Assembly (NCBI GenBank): GCA_022410635.1
Contig: JAJVDF010000346.1
Location: forward strand, 347,437 to 411,436
Direction of reading: 5' to 3'
DNA length: 64,000 nucleotides
Origin: Tretioscincus oriximinensis
Lineage: Eukaryota; Chordata; Lepidosauria; Squamata; Gymnophthalmidae
Shown piece after piece: positions 18,429-28,684 of the stretch. Below the pieces are notes generated by a model. It had not been told where the DNA came from, searched no databases, and worked only from the letters and a program-made list of their open reading frames with translations. Position 1 is the stretch's first letter. Each line of letters starts with the position of its first letter. The position numbers were made by a program, and so were the translations under genes.

Positions 18429-19345
18429 CAGACCTGGGCATTGTACGGCCCCCGGGCCGCATACGGCCCTTTGATTGGCTCTGACCGGCCCGTGGAACGT
18501 TAATTGGGGAACTGGAGCTATGGGAAGTGGGGGCTGCCTCGCATCACCCCGGCTGCTCTGCCTTGGCAGTAACGACAAAAGCAGAAGCGACTTTGTGTCC
18601 GCGCTGTAGCCTGCGTGAGCCTTGCGCAGATGTAAAAGGAGTTGGGCTTCGGCTGTGCCTTTGGCGTCTCCCTAGCAATGGCTCGCCCAATTCATATTTT
18701 AGAAGGCAGAATCATTACAGCAGAGGGTCGTATGGTTATTTTCAAGCCAAGCATTGTGACCAGGAAGTGGCGTTTTGTGTTCTGATCAGTAAAACTGGCT
18801 AGGAGTATTAGCATGTAGTTTTTGCCAGTTCTTACTTATTGGTAAGAAGCCCTGCTGGATTTTGCGAAACTGATATTCAGAGCTTAAGCTTGTGAGAGCA
18901 AAGCTGCATTAGACTTGGGGCAATCCTATGTCACCACATCTCAAAAAGGATATTGTGGAACGAGGGAAGGTGCAGAAAAGAGCAACAAGAATGATCAAGG
19001 GTCTGGAGAGCCTCCCTGATGAAGTGAGGCTGCAACGTCTGGGCCTCTTCAGCCTCGAAAGATGACGTTTAAGAGGTGATCTGAATGCATGGGATGGATA
19101 AGGTTAATAGAGAAAAAATATTTTCTCTATCACACAACACTAGGACCAGGGGGTATTCCTTGAAACTGATGGGCAGAAGAGTGAGGTCAGACGTGCCGCT
19201 AGGAGAACCCCTGGCGGGGGGGGGGGGGCTGGAAGAGGTGGGGACAAGACCCTTGGCTTCACCCTCCTTGCTGAATTTGGCCGGCCCTCCACAATATTTT
19301 CTGTTTCTCATGTGGCCCCATGGAAAAAATAATTGCCCACCCCTG
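18429..19345. mobile_element. hAT transposon, 917 bp, non-autonomous
   Basis: Perfect 8-bp flanking duplication acttagat (18421-18428 and 19346-19353). Ends are cagacctgggca and, as complement of the right end, caggggtgggca. The 8-bp duplication and CAG termini are diagnostic of hAT. The left part has ggcccccgggccgcatacgg and the right part ttggccggccctccacaata. No transposase frame is visible. A CR1 fragment is nested in the right half. Confidence 0.9.
18922..19187 (+). mobile_element. CR1 LINE fragment nested in hAT
   Basis: Sense CR1 from 'tcaccacatctcaaaaagga' through 'gtctgggcctcttcagcctc' to 'gatgggcagaagagtgaggt'. No octamer tail. Either it was inserted into the hAT, or the hAT carried it as cargo. 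Confidence 0.8.
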
Positions 19346-19600
19346 ACTTAGATAATGGATCTGTAATCAGTCCTTTTTTTACCTTATTACAAGTCCAACA
19401 CCTGTCTGAAACCCCATAGAACATTTTGGGAAGTTTATCTGGGGTCAGATACGTCTATACAACATCTTATAAAAATTTTATTTTAAAAACTGGTGTCCCA
19501 CAAAAACACCATCTTTCTCCATAACTGATAATACGGATTATTTATCACACCTTTTACACTAAGGACGGTGCACTTTTTTTTTTTCTTGCTTTCTCCACAA

Positions 19601-19825
19601 CAATACCTAAGAACCTAAGAACATAAGAAGAGCCATACTGGATCAGGCCACAGCCCATCAAGTCCAGCATTCTGTGTCACACAGANGCCCACCAGATGCN
19701 CCTGGGCAGTCCGAACAGAGGAAAGCAAAATATGCCCCTGTTCATGACTCCATGCAAATGGTATTTCAAGAGTCCTGCCTGTTGCTCCATCCCGGAGGCG
19801 ACATCCAGACAACTATCTTAGTATC
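19601..19825 (-). mobile_element. CR1 LINE 3' fragment
   Basis: Antisense CR1 with tail units 'aagaacctaagaacataag', then 'ccatactggatcaggccaca' and 'gttgctccatcccggaggcg'. Ends near 'cttagtatcc' before a short unassigned segment. Confidence 0.85.
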
Positions 19826-19872
19826 CCCAGGCCCCAGGAACAGTGTTACAAGTGGCAAGTCTCAGACCACAT

Positions 19873-19873
19873 G

Positions 19874-19962
<89 letters not shown>

Positions 19963-20001
19963 TTCCTTCCTTCCTTCCTTCCTTCCTTCCTTCCTTCCTT
20001 C
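19873..20001. repeat. (CTTT)n-(CCTT)n microsatellite
   Basis: About 22 ctttn units to 19961 followed by about 10 cctt units. Not attached to a recognisable SINE tail. Confidence 0.95.
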
Positions 20002-21169
20002 ACTATAAAATGCTTAAAGTGGGGCAACCCCCACCACCACCAAACTTTCAGGGAGATGAAAAAGTTTTAGGTGGGATTAAAACCTAAAGTTTTAGGTGGG
20101 AAATGTTTGGATGTATGTGGGGCTGAGAGGTTTCTAAAGAACTGTGACTGGGCTGAGGTTACTCAGCTCATGGAGGTGTGTGGAACTGAACCGGGAGATG
20201 ACCTGATAGGAATAATGGTGGGAGGTGTCAGAGAATCTCATTTATTTATATGAGAAAAGCTGCTTTAGGACAGCACAAGCATGTGAAATGCTTGTGTCTC
20301 ACTTGGGAGATTTATTCTGGTCCTGCCCTTGTCTCCCCCCCCCTCCTCCCCAAATGTGCAATATTTTGGTGTTCTGGGCCAAGATTTCCGGCCAGAAAAC
20401 TTCCACCATTGGATACAAGTCCAACATTCTAAACTGGGACACCCACTCCACTGGCTCTCTGGTCTGATGGTATCTCCCATACTCCACCCTAGAAGTTCAG
20501 ATTTCACCATCAATAAACAGGAAAAAAAGGAAACATCAAAACCCTAAGCTACCCTAAAAATTCTGCATCTACTTTGCAAAGGCACCTGGTTTTCTGCCAG
20601 ACCTAAAGTGGAACAGAGAAATTTCCGGGCCCCGCTTAATATATCCATCATGTCTGCTCCCATTATTGATGTTTGGACTTTCTTGTTTCTGATTTAAACT
20701 GCCAGAGCCAGTAAAATCCTGCTGACGGGTTGAGTGTTTGTGGCAGGACTCTGACATGACGTTACTTACAGCTAATTAAAGCTGAGAGTGTAATAAACAA
20801 TCCCAAGATCCTGGCAACCTAATTTCTTGTGATGTGCCGTTGGCTGGATCACGACCCCAGCATTTTGCTTTGAAGTGCTAAGTCATGTATCCTGCAATTT
20901 TTTTTCCTCCTTGTGTTGTCTGGGAAAGGAAGGGCAGCAAATGGAAGAATTAGCTGACGGTTTTCAGTTTCCTCCGAGCAAGGGGTTATTGCAAGCAGAA
21001 ATGGCAGGCAAGGATTTCTGGAAAATGAAAGCCACAAAAATAGAGAGGAAAAGGGCATGTTTGAGCCAATGGAAACTGGACAATAGGACCATGGAAGAAC
21101 AATGATTAAATGATGTATTCTCATGATTTGCTAATAAAGGTGGCATCCCTATAAAGAATGTTTACCAAG
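20002..21169. other. Low-copy block, nothing definite
   Basis: No family recognised. 20640-20840 (cttacagctaattaaagctg, gagtgtaataaacaatccca) looks like possible conserved non-coding DNA. 20270-20520 has open frames on several strands but no coding support. Confidence 0.3.
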
Positions 21170-21425
21170 ATGGTAACAACATCACGCAGAATCGGCCTCA
21201 CGAGGACAGCAATCAGCTCACTAAAAAGCACCAAATCTCAGATTTTCCAGCCACAGCTGTTTGTCCAATTCAATACTGGACGTTTCTAAAATCCAAAAAA
21301 ATAGCCTTCACAGTGCATTCAGTAACGTGGACATGGTAAATCTTGTGAGACTTCGAGGCTAGTTGTAAAAGTTCACTGGCTCTCAGCTTGCAGAGAATGC
21401 TGGGAATTGTAGTAACCATAGAACT
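21170..21425 (+). repeat. Dispersed repeat Q
   Basis: The right part (gcattcagtaacgtggacat, 'ctctcagcttgcagagaatg', 'ctgggaattgtagt') recurs at 35155-35290 (reverse) and 38560-38745. The class is unknown. Confidence 0.45.
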
Positions 21426-21499
21426 ACACCAAGAACATAAAGTACCTTGTGGCTAAATCACTAAGGATGTAATAAAATGGTTTCAAATAAGCAAAGTCC

Positions 21500-22385
21500 C
21501 TGAAAGGTGGCACTGGTTTGCCAGGGCCATTAATAACAAAAACCAGATTAACATATTAGACAACAATATCAGAAAGTAGAGAAGGAAGAGCTGTTTTTTC
21601 AGCCAAAGCCCAGAAAAAAGAGATGTGGCTTTAAGAGTTTTCTGAATGCATACAGAGATGGTAATGGAGACACCTTAAGGGGGAGACTGTTTCATAGTCT
21701 GGGTGCTGCCATGGAAAAAAACCCTGTTCTTGGTTCCTACCCTGTTTGCCACTGAGAGAGACCGTATAGTCAGGAGGGCTTCCTGACATGGATAGCTCAG
21801 TCGCTTAGGAATTCGTCTCTCGCCTGGGAGATGGGGTTTTGAAATCCTGTGTGGGACGTGGGGAGGGCTCTAGCCAACCCAGCTATTCGAAAGCACGAAT
21901 TGCAAGAAATTGCAACTGACTGCAAGTAGATACATGGGAACCACCATAGCCTGGTGGGGAAGATAGAATGGAATCCTTCGGGCAAAATATACCCTTGTAA
22001 GCCGCTTTGAGTCCCTTTGAAAGGTGAGAAAAGTGGGATATAAGAACCCAGTTCTTCTTCTTCTTCTTCTTAAGGCACAGACAGGTTTTATATGGGAGAA
22101 CACCTTCCTTTAGGCATTTGGGGACCATGTTATTTAGGGCCTTATAGGTTCCTTGAATTGGGCTTGGTAGCAAATTCNCAGCCAGTGCAGCTCTTTCAAG
22201 AGCAGTGTGACANGTGTCTGGCCAGTTGTTCCAGCCAGCAATTGAGCAGCTGCATTCTGCACCAGCTGCAGCCTCTGAACCATATTCAAGGGCGGCCCCA
22301 GATAGAGTGCGTAACATTAGTCCAATCTGGANGTTACCACAGTGTGTATTATTGTGGCTGGATCATCTCTGTCCAGAAGCAACCC
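21500..22385 (-). mobile_element. L2-like LINE 3' region split by a SINE
   Basis: Antisense L2. 21520-21785 covers 'ttttttcagccaaagcccag' to 'gtatagtcaggagggc', the end of the coding region. After the SINE it resumes at 22072 ('aaggcacagacaggtttta') and continues through 'ggaccatgttatttagggcc' and 'cagctgcattctgcaccagc' to about 22385, deeper into the reverse-transcriptase C-terminus. Confidence 0.8.
21786..22071 (+). mobile_element. SINE-A inserted in antisense L2
   Basis: Near-complete: 'catggatagctcagtcgctt', 'cctgggagatggggtttt', 'tagccaacccagctattcga', tail 'taagccgctttgagtccctt', ending (cttctt)n. A short deletion removes part of the region between head and body. Confidence 0.9.
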
Positions 22386-22394
22386 TAGATTTCA

Positions 22395-22471
22395 CACCCT
22401 GTTCCTTACTCCTGGTTGGACCCAATGACCCTGGAGGTTCTTTCCATCTCTATAATTCTATGATTCTATGA
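22395..22471 (+). mobile_element. CR1 LINE tail (ATTCTATG type)
   Basis: 'ccaatgaccctggaggttct' then 'ataattctatgattctatga', the sense 3' end of the second CR1 subfamily. Only about 75 bp remain. Confidence 0.8.
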
Positions 22472-22534
22472 CAATTCAACCCTATCCAAGATGCCTCCCA
22501 ACTTCACGGACTCAGGATGCGGTGACACACAATA

Positions 22535-23385
22535 CCACCATTTTGTGTGGATTCAGATTCAATTCGTATCCCGAGTTNGTGAAGTGGGGAGGCACCCCTG
22601 TCCTTGATGGGGTAGAATTGCCTTATAAGGGATGGGTGCAAAATCTGGGATTGCTCCTAGAATCTGCCCTGACAATTGAAAATCAGGTGGAGACGGTGAA
22701 CAGGAGTGCCTATTTCCACCTACATCTGGTTCACCAGTTATGGCCACCTCTGAATAGGGATGATTTAGCCACAGTGATCCATGTTCTGGTAACTTCCAAA
22801 TCGGACTATTGTAATGCGACTATTGTAATCCGGGGCTGCCCTTGAAAATGGTTTGGAAGCTGCAACTGGTACAGAATACAGCAGCTAGACAGCTGNCCGG
22901 AACAGCTGGCCGGACACACATCACGCCGGTCTTGAAAGAGCTGCACTGGCTGCCAATCTGCTACTGAGCCTGATTCAAGGTATTAANGTTAACTTATAAG
23001 GCCCTAAATAACTTGNGCCCTAAATACCCAAAGGAACACCATTCACATACCAGCCTGCTCATGACAACCTGCCCTCTTAGTTGTACCACCTCTTTTAATA
23101 ATCAATGGAGTGGGGATCAGAGGCAGAGCCTTCTNGGTGTTGCCCCCCATCTTTGAAATAGTCTCCCCCTGGAGGTGCATCTGTCATCATCACTGTATTG
23201 TTTTAGAAGATCTTTGAAGATGCACCTTTCGCCTGGCCTTTGGCTGAAGAAATATCATTTCTGTCCCCACTTTTAGATGCTGTTTTATACTGTTTTTAAT
23301 TTGTTAATTTCTTATTGATGTTTTACTGTTGGCCACCCTTAGACCTTCAAGTATAAGGCGGGGTATAAGTATAAATAAAGAATAA
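22535..23385 (+). mobile_element. L2-like LINE, C-terminal RT end and 3' tail
   Basis: Best L2 copy in the window. Translation of 22560-22845 gives WVQNLGLLLESALTIE, later VTSKSDYCNA, the conserved LGV.LDS...SRLDYCNAL region of L2/CR1-type reverse transcriptases. Further on comes the decayed 'LKELHWLPI' region and 'LWNSLPL' equivalent, then the tail 'agaccttcaagtataaggcg' and (taaa)n. Several frameshifts and N bases break the frame. Confidence 0.9.
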
Positions 23386-23470
23386 TTTGTTGCCCCCCAT
23401 CCAGCCTATTACTGCCTTCAGGCACCTGTCAAGCACTTCAACCATTCCTCCAGACTGGGTGCCATCTCTA
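23386..23470 (-). mobile_element. Inverted L2-like fragment
   Basis: On the minus strand this reads VEVLDRCLKAVIGWMGGNKL, matching the 'L..CL..V..WM..NKL.LN' block of L2/CR1 reverse transcriptase. It comes from just upstream of the region in the preceding L2 copy but is in the opposite direction. Confidence 0.6.
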
Positions 23471-23589
23471 AAAACCTGGGGCTGTCCATGAAACAACTGG
23501 GCACTGACTGAGTCACCCCCTGTCGGCTGCCAAAGACCGCATTGTTGGGATCTGCACACATCATGTGCCAGCACATAATCACAACATGG

Positions 23590-23935
23590 GACAAGATGTC
23601 CAATGGGTGATGCTCCAGATGTTCCTGAACCACAACTCCCAACAATCCATTCCACTCCCAGCACTAGAGTCTAGTGGGTCATATAGACCAGCAATGTCAA
23701 ACTGATGGCCCTCCAGATGTTTCTGAACCACAATTCCCAACATTCCCTTCCACTGCCAGCACTGGCCCCACTTTGCTAAACCAAATGGAATGTTGGGAGT
23801 TGTGGTTCAGTAACATCTGGAGGGCCACCAGTTTGACATCTCTGATATAGACAATGCTAAATCAAATGGAATGTTGGATGTTGTGATTCTGGAACATCTT
23901 GAGTGCCACCTGTTGGCCATCTCTGTCGTAGGCGC
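23590..23935. mobile_element. Older hAT-like MITE, split by its own relative
   Basis: Outer arms 'gatgttcctgaaccacaact' (23615) and 'gttgtgattctggaacatct' (23880) are inverted relative to each other and match the arms of the inner element. The outer ends (caagatgtcc and ggccatctctg) are decayed, and I see no flanking duplication. Confidence 0.6.
23689..23844. mobile_element. Inner hAT-like MITE, 156 bp
   Basis: Inverted arms of about 57 bp (cagcaatgtcaaactgatgg... versus the complement of ...ccaccagtttgacatctctg). It is flanked by a perfect 8-bp duplication atatagac at 23681-23688 and 23845-23852. CAG termini and 8-bp duplication fit hAT. It sits near the centre of an older copy of the same family. 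Confidence 0.9.
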
Positions 23936-24093
23936 TTAGAAAGGACCTGATGGGTTGTGATGATGAACTCTGATATGGGATCCAGTGATCAGATTTGTCC
24001 CATGTTTTATCAGGTCATCATCAACATCATCATCATCACCTTTACCTCCAGGGAAGTCCTGTAGTGAGGTGTGTTCTGAAAGAGGAACAGTGG

Positions 24094-24345
24094 TGCAGGG
24101 GTTAAGAGCAATTGTCTTTCAACAGAGAGATCAGGGTTTGAAGCCCATGTGTTTGCTATGGGGAGGAGAGAGTGCCCTTTACTAGCCTTAGCTTCAGCCA
24201 ACCTAGCTGTTTGGGAACAAGCAACTGCAAGTAGATTACTAGGTACCATCACAATGTGGTGGGGATGATAGAATGTAAGCTTTCAGAGGGGAAATAGCTT
24301 GTAAGCTGCTTTGAGTCCTCCTCCTTCTCCTTCTTTTTGAGTTCC
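24094..24345 (+). mobile_element. SINE-A-like, diverged copy
   Basis: Head 'ggtgcaggggttaagagcaa' with 'cagggtttgaagcccatgtg', middle 'caagtagattactaggtacc', tail 'gtaagctgctttgagtcctc' and a short CT tract. The head differs from the main SINE-A type. Confidence 0.8.
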
Positions 24346-25090
24346 TTGAATGGGGAAAAATGATGTAAATGTGCAAAAAGAAAGAAAGACTTTTGCCTTA
24401 TTTTTACTTTAAAAAAAAGCCCACACGTTAAGGTTCATGGATCAGCAGATGTTGCTTGGTTGAGCTGGCCTGTGAGAGAACGTGGCTGCCTGCCCAGCAT
24501 TCCAGGGGTGGAACAGCATGAGGTTTGTTTGAAAGAACTCAATTTCCTGGTGTGACATTTCTGGACTAAGCTGCTTCCAGATGTGAGCCATTTTCCACGG
24601 TGGAACCCAGGGTGTATTACCTTGTAAATCAGCAAGCACGGCCCTCCTGTCCGTATAATATCAAACAGGAACAGCCCNGACTTGGCTCCGTGTCTGAGAG
24701 AGCAGATGAGAGGGACTGAGTAGCAACCTGGAGCACTTGGAAGATTAATGTGTCCTTAAGCATCTTGTGTTGCTTTGGAGACCCCTTGTAAAACCTGATC
24801 ACAAGGAGCAAGAGATCTGCTCATTGGGCCATGGCTGGGTGTTTACTGACGCTCAGCAGCCGTCCCTGGAACAAAAAGGGGTTTCGTTGCACGAGAGTTA
24901 AACTCTTTGGAGCTGGTGTGGGTGACATCCCAGGAGGGGAGGAGGCACACGAAGCTGGAACTCTGCTCCGTTCTGGGCTTTGACCTGCAGCTGTTCTCAA
25001 TCCGGTTTCTTACAGAGAAAAATGACTCCTCCAGTCTGTTCCTTGTTGTTCATTTGCAGCCTTTTCAGATGAGATGCCAGTTAAAGGGAT
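24346..25090. other. Low-copy sequence, nothing recognised
   Basis: About 740 bp without repeats or coding support. Confidence 0.35.
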
Positions 25091-25372
25091 TCCTTCCTTT
25101 CTGCCTGCCTGCCTGCCTGCTTTTTATTTTTTATTTTTCCCTCCTTCTCTCCTTCCTTCCTTTCTTTCTTTTTCCCTCCTTGCCTCTGAGCTTCTTTCTT
25201 TCTTCATTCTTTCCTTCCATTTTCCCTTCTTTCTCTCCTTCCTTTCTTTTTCCTTCTCTCCTTCCTTTCTTTTCCCTTCCTTCCTTCTCTCATTCCTTCC
25301 TTTCTTTTTCCTTCCTCACTCCTTCTTTCCTTTTTTACTCCTTTCTTTCTTTCTTTCTTTCTTTTGCTGGGA
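25091..25372. repeat. Impure CT-rich tract
   Basis: (cctg)n, cttt, cttcc and ttttcc blocks with interruptions. No SINE tail adjoins it. Confidence 0.85.
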
Positions 25373-25389
25373 GAGAAATCTAAATCGTT

Positions 25390-25440
25390 GGGGTGCTCAT
25401 CCACATGGCAGTGTAGACTCCATTACTATGCAGATGGCAG
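25390..25440. repeat. 42-bp module, single diverged unit
   Basis: 'gctcatccacatggcagtgt' then 'agactcc' and 'cagatggcaggctcc' match the module of the 11030-11405 array. Confidence 0.5.
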
Positions 25441-25620
25441 GCTCCTTTTATTTATTTATTTTATTTTATTTTATTTATTTATTTACATTTTTATACCGCC
25501 CTATACCCGTAGGCCTCAGGGCGGTTAACAATAAAACCATAATTTAACACATTAAAAACGGCCTTTTCTAAAAATGGGGAGGAGACAGTAGTTTTCTAGC
25601 CAAANGCTCAGAATAAAGCT
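25441..25620 (-). mobile_element. L2-like LINE 3' tail
   Basis: Antisense: (ttta)n, 'ccgccctatacccgtaggcc', 'gggcggttaacaataaaacc', then 'tagttttctagccaaa'. Confidence 0.85.
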
Positions 25621-25689
25621 TGNTGAGAAGCCAACTCCAGACTGCTCAACAGCACAGTCAATCAATCAGTCAGTCAATAATGATGATGA

Positions 25690-25967
25690 AGAACTGANTA
25701 TTTATACCCTGCTTTTCTCACCCGAAGGNACTCAAAGAGGCTTACAAGCTGTTTTTCGCTATCTTCCCCATCGCACATTGTCAAGGTGGTATCTCTTCCT
25801 CTATTTGCAATCTCTTGCTTTCGAATAGCTGAGGCCAGTAGAGGAATCGTTGGCTAGTGCTGAGGCCAGTAGATGGCACTCAGCCCTCTCCACAGCTGAC
25901 ATGTGGCTTTGAGAATGGGTCTATCGAGTGAAAAACAATTTCTTAAACCGCTATACAATCGTGCCAC
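25690..25967 (-). mobile_element. SINE-A, antisense copy
   Basis: 'taccctgcttttctcacccg' tail, 'ttacaagctgtttttcgcta', 'ttgctttcgaatagctgagg' and head region to 'tacaatcgtgcc'. A 'tgaggccagtag' segment is duplicated internally at 25829 and 25861. Confidence 0.8.
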
Positions 25968-26764
25968 ACTACAAAGCCCTGGGACGGAGGCTATTGTCTC
26001 CGTCTGAGTAAAAGGTCCTTGTCTTGGGGGAGAAACCAAAAAGAGGGCTGCCNCCCCATGCACAGAATTCACGGCAAGTGCAAAATTCGTTGCCCGCACG
26101 ACGCAAGCAGATCATACCTTTGCAAAAAGTCAGTCTGAGGTCACTGTTTTCGTCCAGTCTCTCCCTATATTAACCGCAATTACTTCATTGTTGATTTACC
26201 TGTCATTAAAGGCATGTGTTTGAACAAGATTTATTGAGTGAGTTTTGTGCCAGTTGACTTACAATGGATTGCACAATATTCAGAAAAGCCTCATTTGCCT
26301 GGCATTACATTAGAGGCAGGGTGACTGCTACACAAAGCAAAGTAAATGAGTTCAGAGAGGCTCCATCACTCATGTTGTCATGTACGGAATCCTATTATTA
26401 TTTATTACCATAATTGTACTGTGTTTCCTGGGGCGATAAATTAGGACTGATGGGTCTTGCTGACAGGCAAGGACTGGACTCGCTCTATATAATTTAATAG
26501 GGATACAGTTGGGTCTCTGCGTGGAGAAGAGTCTGCCAGGAATCCGTAACTGAGCAAAATCCTATTTTTCATAAAAGGGAAAGAAAGGGTTTGTGACTGT
26601 CTACATGTACAAGTGTTTGTGTGTGTGCGTGAGAGAGAGAGAGTGAAAGAGAAACATCAAAGCAGCACCTTTTTAATCTCTATTTGCACGTATAATAAAA
26701 CAGGTATCAAAGAGTCCAGCATTCCAAGATATGCCGGCCAATGACAGGGCTCGGAACTTTGGCG
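25968..26764. other. Low-copy block, possible conserved non-coding DNA
   Basis: 26090-26480 has no repeats and many short regulatory-like motifs (ccgcaattacttcattgttg, taccataattgtactg). (GA)n near 26632. No exon supported. Confidence 0.3.
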
Positions 26765-27113
26765 GCCTCTAGAGGGAAAAAGGGGAAGATAAGCAGGAAA
26801 GAAGGAAGACACAATGAAGGAAAGAAAGAATGGAAGGAAGAAAGAAAGAAAAAAGAAGAAGAAAAAAACGGCTTATGAGGGTATTTTTCACCCAAAAGCT
26901 TACACTCTATCTTCCTCTCCAGACTGTGGTGCTTCCAATTTATCTAGTAGCAATCAGTTGCAATCTCTTGCAATTCATGCTTTCAAATAGCTGGGTTGGC
27001 TACAGCTACAGGCTAGTAGAAGGTGGTCAACCTTCCCCACATCCAACACAGGGCCTCCAAACCCCGTCTCCCAGATGAGAGACTGTCTCCTTAGCAGCTG
27101 AGACAAACTGGGC
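26765..27113 (-). mobile_element. SINE-A, antisense, with GA-rich tract
   Basis: Impure purine tract 26765-26866 on the SINE 3' side, then 'tatttttcacccaaaagctt', 'ttgcaattcatgctttcaaa', and head 'gagagactgtctccttagca'. The tail itself is lost into the tract. Confidence 0.85.
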
Positions 27114-27124
27114 TCAGCTATTCA

Positions 27125-27385
27125 AAAAAAAAAGGAAGGAAGGGAAGGAAGAACAAAGGAAGGAGAACGAGAATGAAAGAAGGAATAAAAGGAAAGAAAG
27201 AAGGAAAAAAAAAGGATGGTAAGAAAGGAGGAATGAAAGAAAAAAGAAAGAAGAAGCAAGTGAAAGAGGCATGATAGGGACCAGGGAGTGAGAAGTCAGT
27301 GGAGGCATGGGGGAGCAGGGAGGCATTGGGGAGGAGGGATTAGAGTCCATTACATTATGATAATGCAACGGGCTAATTNGGATAA
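27125..27385 (-). repeat. Repeat R, antisense, with GA-rich tail
   Basis: GA-rich tract followed by a low-copy region and 'taatgcaacgggctaatt'. The reverse complement matches 45678-45960, which has 'ggaattagcctgttgt' followed by a CT-rich tract. I do not know the class; a LINE 3' end is possible. Confidence 0.4.
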
Positions 27386-27768
27386 TCCTGTTTATCAGTT
27401 TTCTAGTTCAATTCTCTTTATTCATACCTTTACGGAATATTCTTAGTTTTGCCATTTTGTCAACTCCTGCCATGTGAGATTTTTCAGTCATGTGACACAT
27501 TCTCTCAACAGCCATTTTGTTTGCTAGCTGTCAAGAGGAATTCAAGTCATTCCTCCCCTCAAATGCTGTTGGATAGTTTGCTGCCGGTATCAGATTTCAT
27601 TGCCTCTCAACTTCACAGTTTCTCACCCAAACTACCCAAACATGGCAACCTTTTTCCATAACCCATATAGCAATTTGACAGGTGATTTTCCCAGTAAATG
27701 GATAATAGTAACCAGCTCTAAAACCTAAATTCTATTGGTTTGTCCAGCACCCTGGTGTGGCAGTCTGT
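27386..27768 (+). mobile_element. Element M, copy 2
   Basis: 'gataatcctgtttatcagtt', 'acctttacggaatattctta', 'cagtcatgtgacacattctc', 'gccattttgtttgctagctg', to 'accctggtgtggcagtctg'. The left terminal repeat is missing. Confidence 0.55.
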
Positions 27769-28302
27769 CCGCCTGCCTGTCCGAAGTAGCCTTGTCTATG
27801 GAAGCTCCTTAGTTTCTATGGTGCGATGAGATGCCATTGCAAGATATTCTGGACCCCAACTAAGGCTAGGTGCACACGGCGACTTAAACACCGCTACAAT
27901 GCTATAATCTGGAGTTTAGCAGTCATGTGTCCATTCANACCAAACATGTATATTCCGTGATCGATGCCCCAGTTCCATAACGTTGCTCATTGATCTTCTT
28001 GCAGGGCAGACTGATAATTGCTTAACTCACAACAGCCAATAGAAACAACCGCTGAGTTCTCGTTTGTTTTATCGAGAGTCGCAAGAGTACAGGGGTTCTC
28101 TGAATGCCTAAATATCTGAGCAATCGTTTATTCTGGNAAAAATGGCGTTTATTGTGGGTTGACTACTGAAAAGACTTCCTGATTGCACTATGAATGAGGT
28201 AGGAAAGCAGCTTAAGACAGCTNATGCTTTGAAAAGTACTTCCATTTTTTCCCAAATTGTCCGTTGACCACAGAGGGGATTTTTCTTTTTTGTTCTAAGG
28301 CC
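27769..28302. other. Unassigned, possible second Harbinger-like element
   Basis: At 27885 taa is followed by ggctaggtgcacacgg, which resembles a Harbinger-type left end, but I could not find a matching right end. Otherwise low-copy. Confidence 0.25.
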
Positions 28303-28469
28303 CTGTCCCCACTAAGCCTTATTTGGGCTACATCTCAGACTAGGAGCCTGCCGCCTACATGCTACCATAGACTATGGGGCATGCCATAGTTTACACAAGC
28401 ATGTGGATGGCCAAACTCTGTCCCCAGATATAACACAGAATAAAGCTCAGTGGGGACGGGTCCTAAAGG
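28303..28469. mobile_element. Harbinger-like MITE, about 165 bp
   Basis: Near-palindromic ends: ggccctgtccccacta at the left and, as complement of the right, ggacccgtccccactg, both followed by a gcttatt/gctttatt and ctacatct/ttatatct block. The outside bases are taa on both sides. A 3-bp TWA-type duplication with GG-starting ends fits the PIF/Harbinger class. The core contains the module 'ccatagtttacacaagcatg' / 'tggatggccaaactctg'. Confidence 0.7.
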
Positions 28470-28584
28470 TGCCTTGGATGACTGATTCTGCATAGGGAGG
28501 GACAACCTTTGGAAACAATATGTTGCCCTTTTGACTGCTATATCTGGAACTACCCGCTTGCTTCTGATCAGTGTGTGTAACCAG

Positions 28585-28684
28585 GGAAATCACACCCACT
28601 TTTCTCCTGTTAGTCTCAAAGTGCTACTAGCCCATTTGCTGGACTTTCTACTAGACTAACATGGCTGTTCCTCTGAAATTGACT
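28585..28684 (+). mobile_element. Penelope-like repeat P tail
   Basis: 'cccacttttctcctgttagt', 'ctcaaagtgctactagccca', 'tagactaacatggctgttcc'. Same family as 38237-38483. Confidence 0.5.

Noticed and set aside
22468..22845. 125-codon open frame as a host gene
   Set aside because: It contains L2-type reverse-transcriptase C-terminal blocks and continues into the L2 tail.
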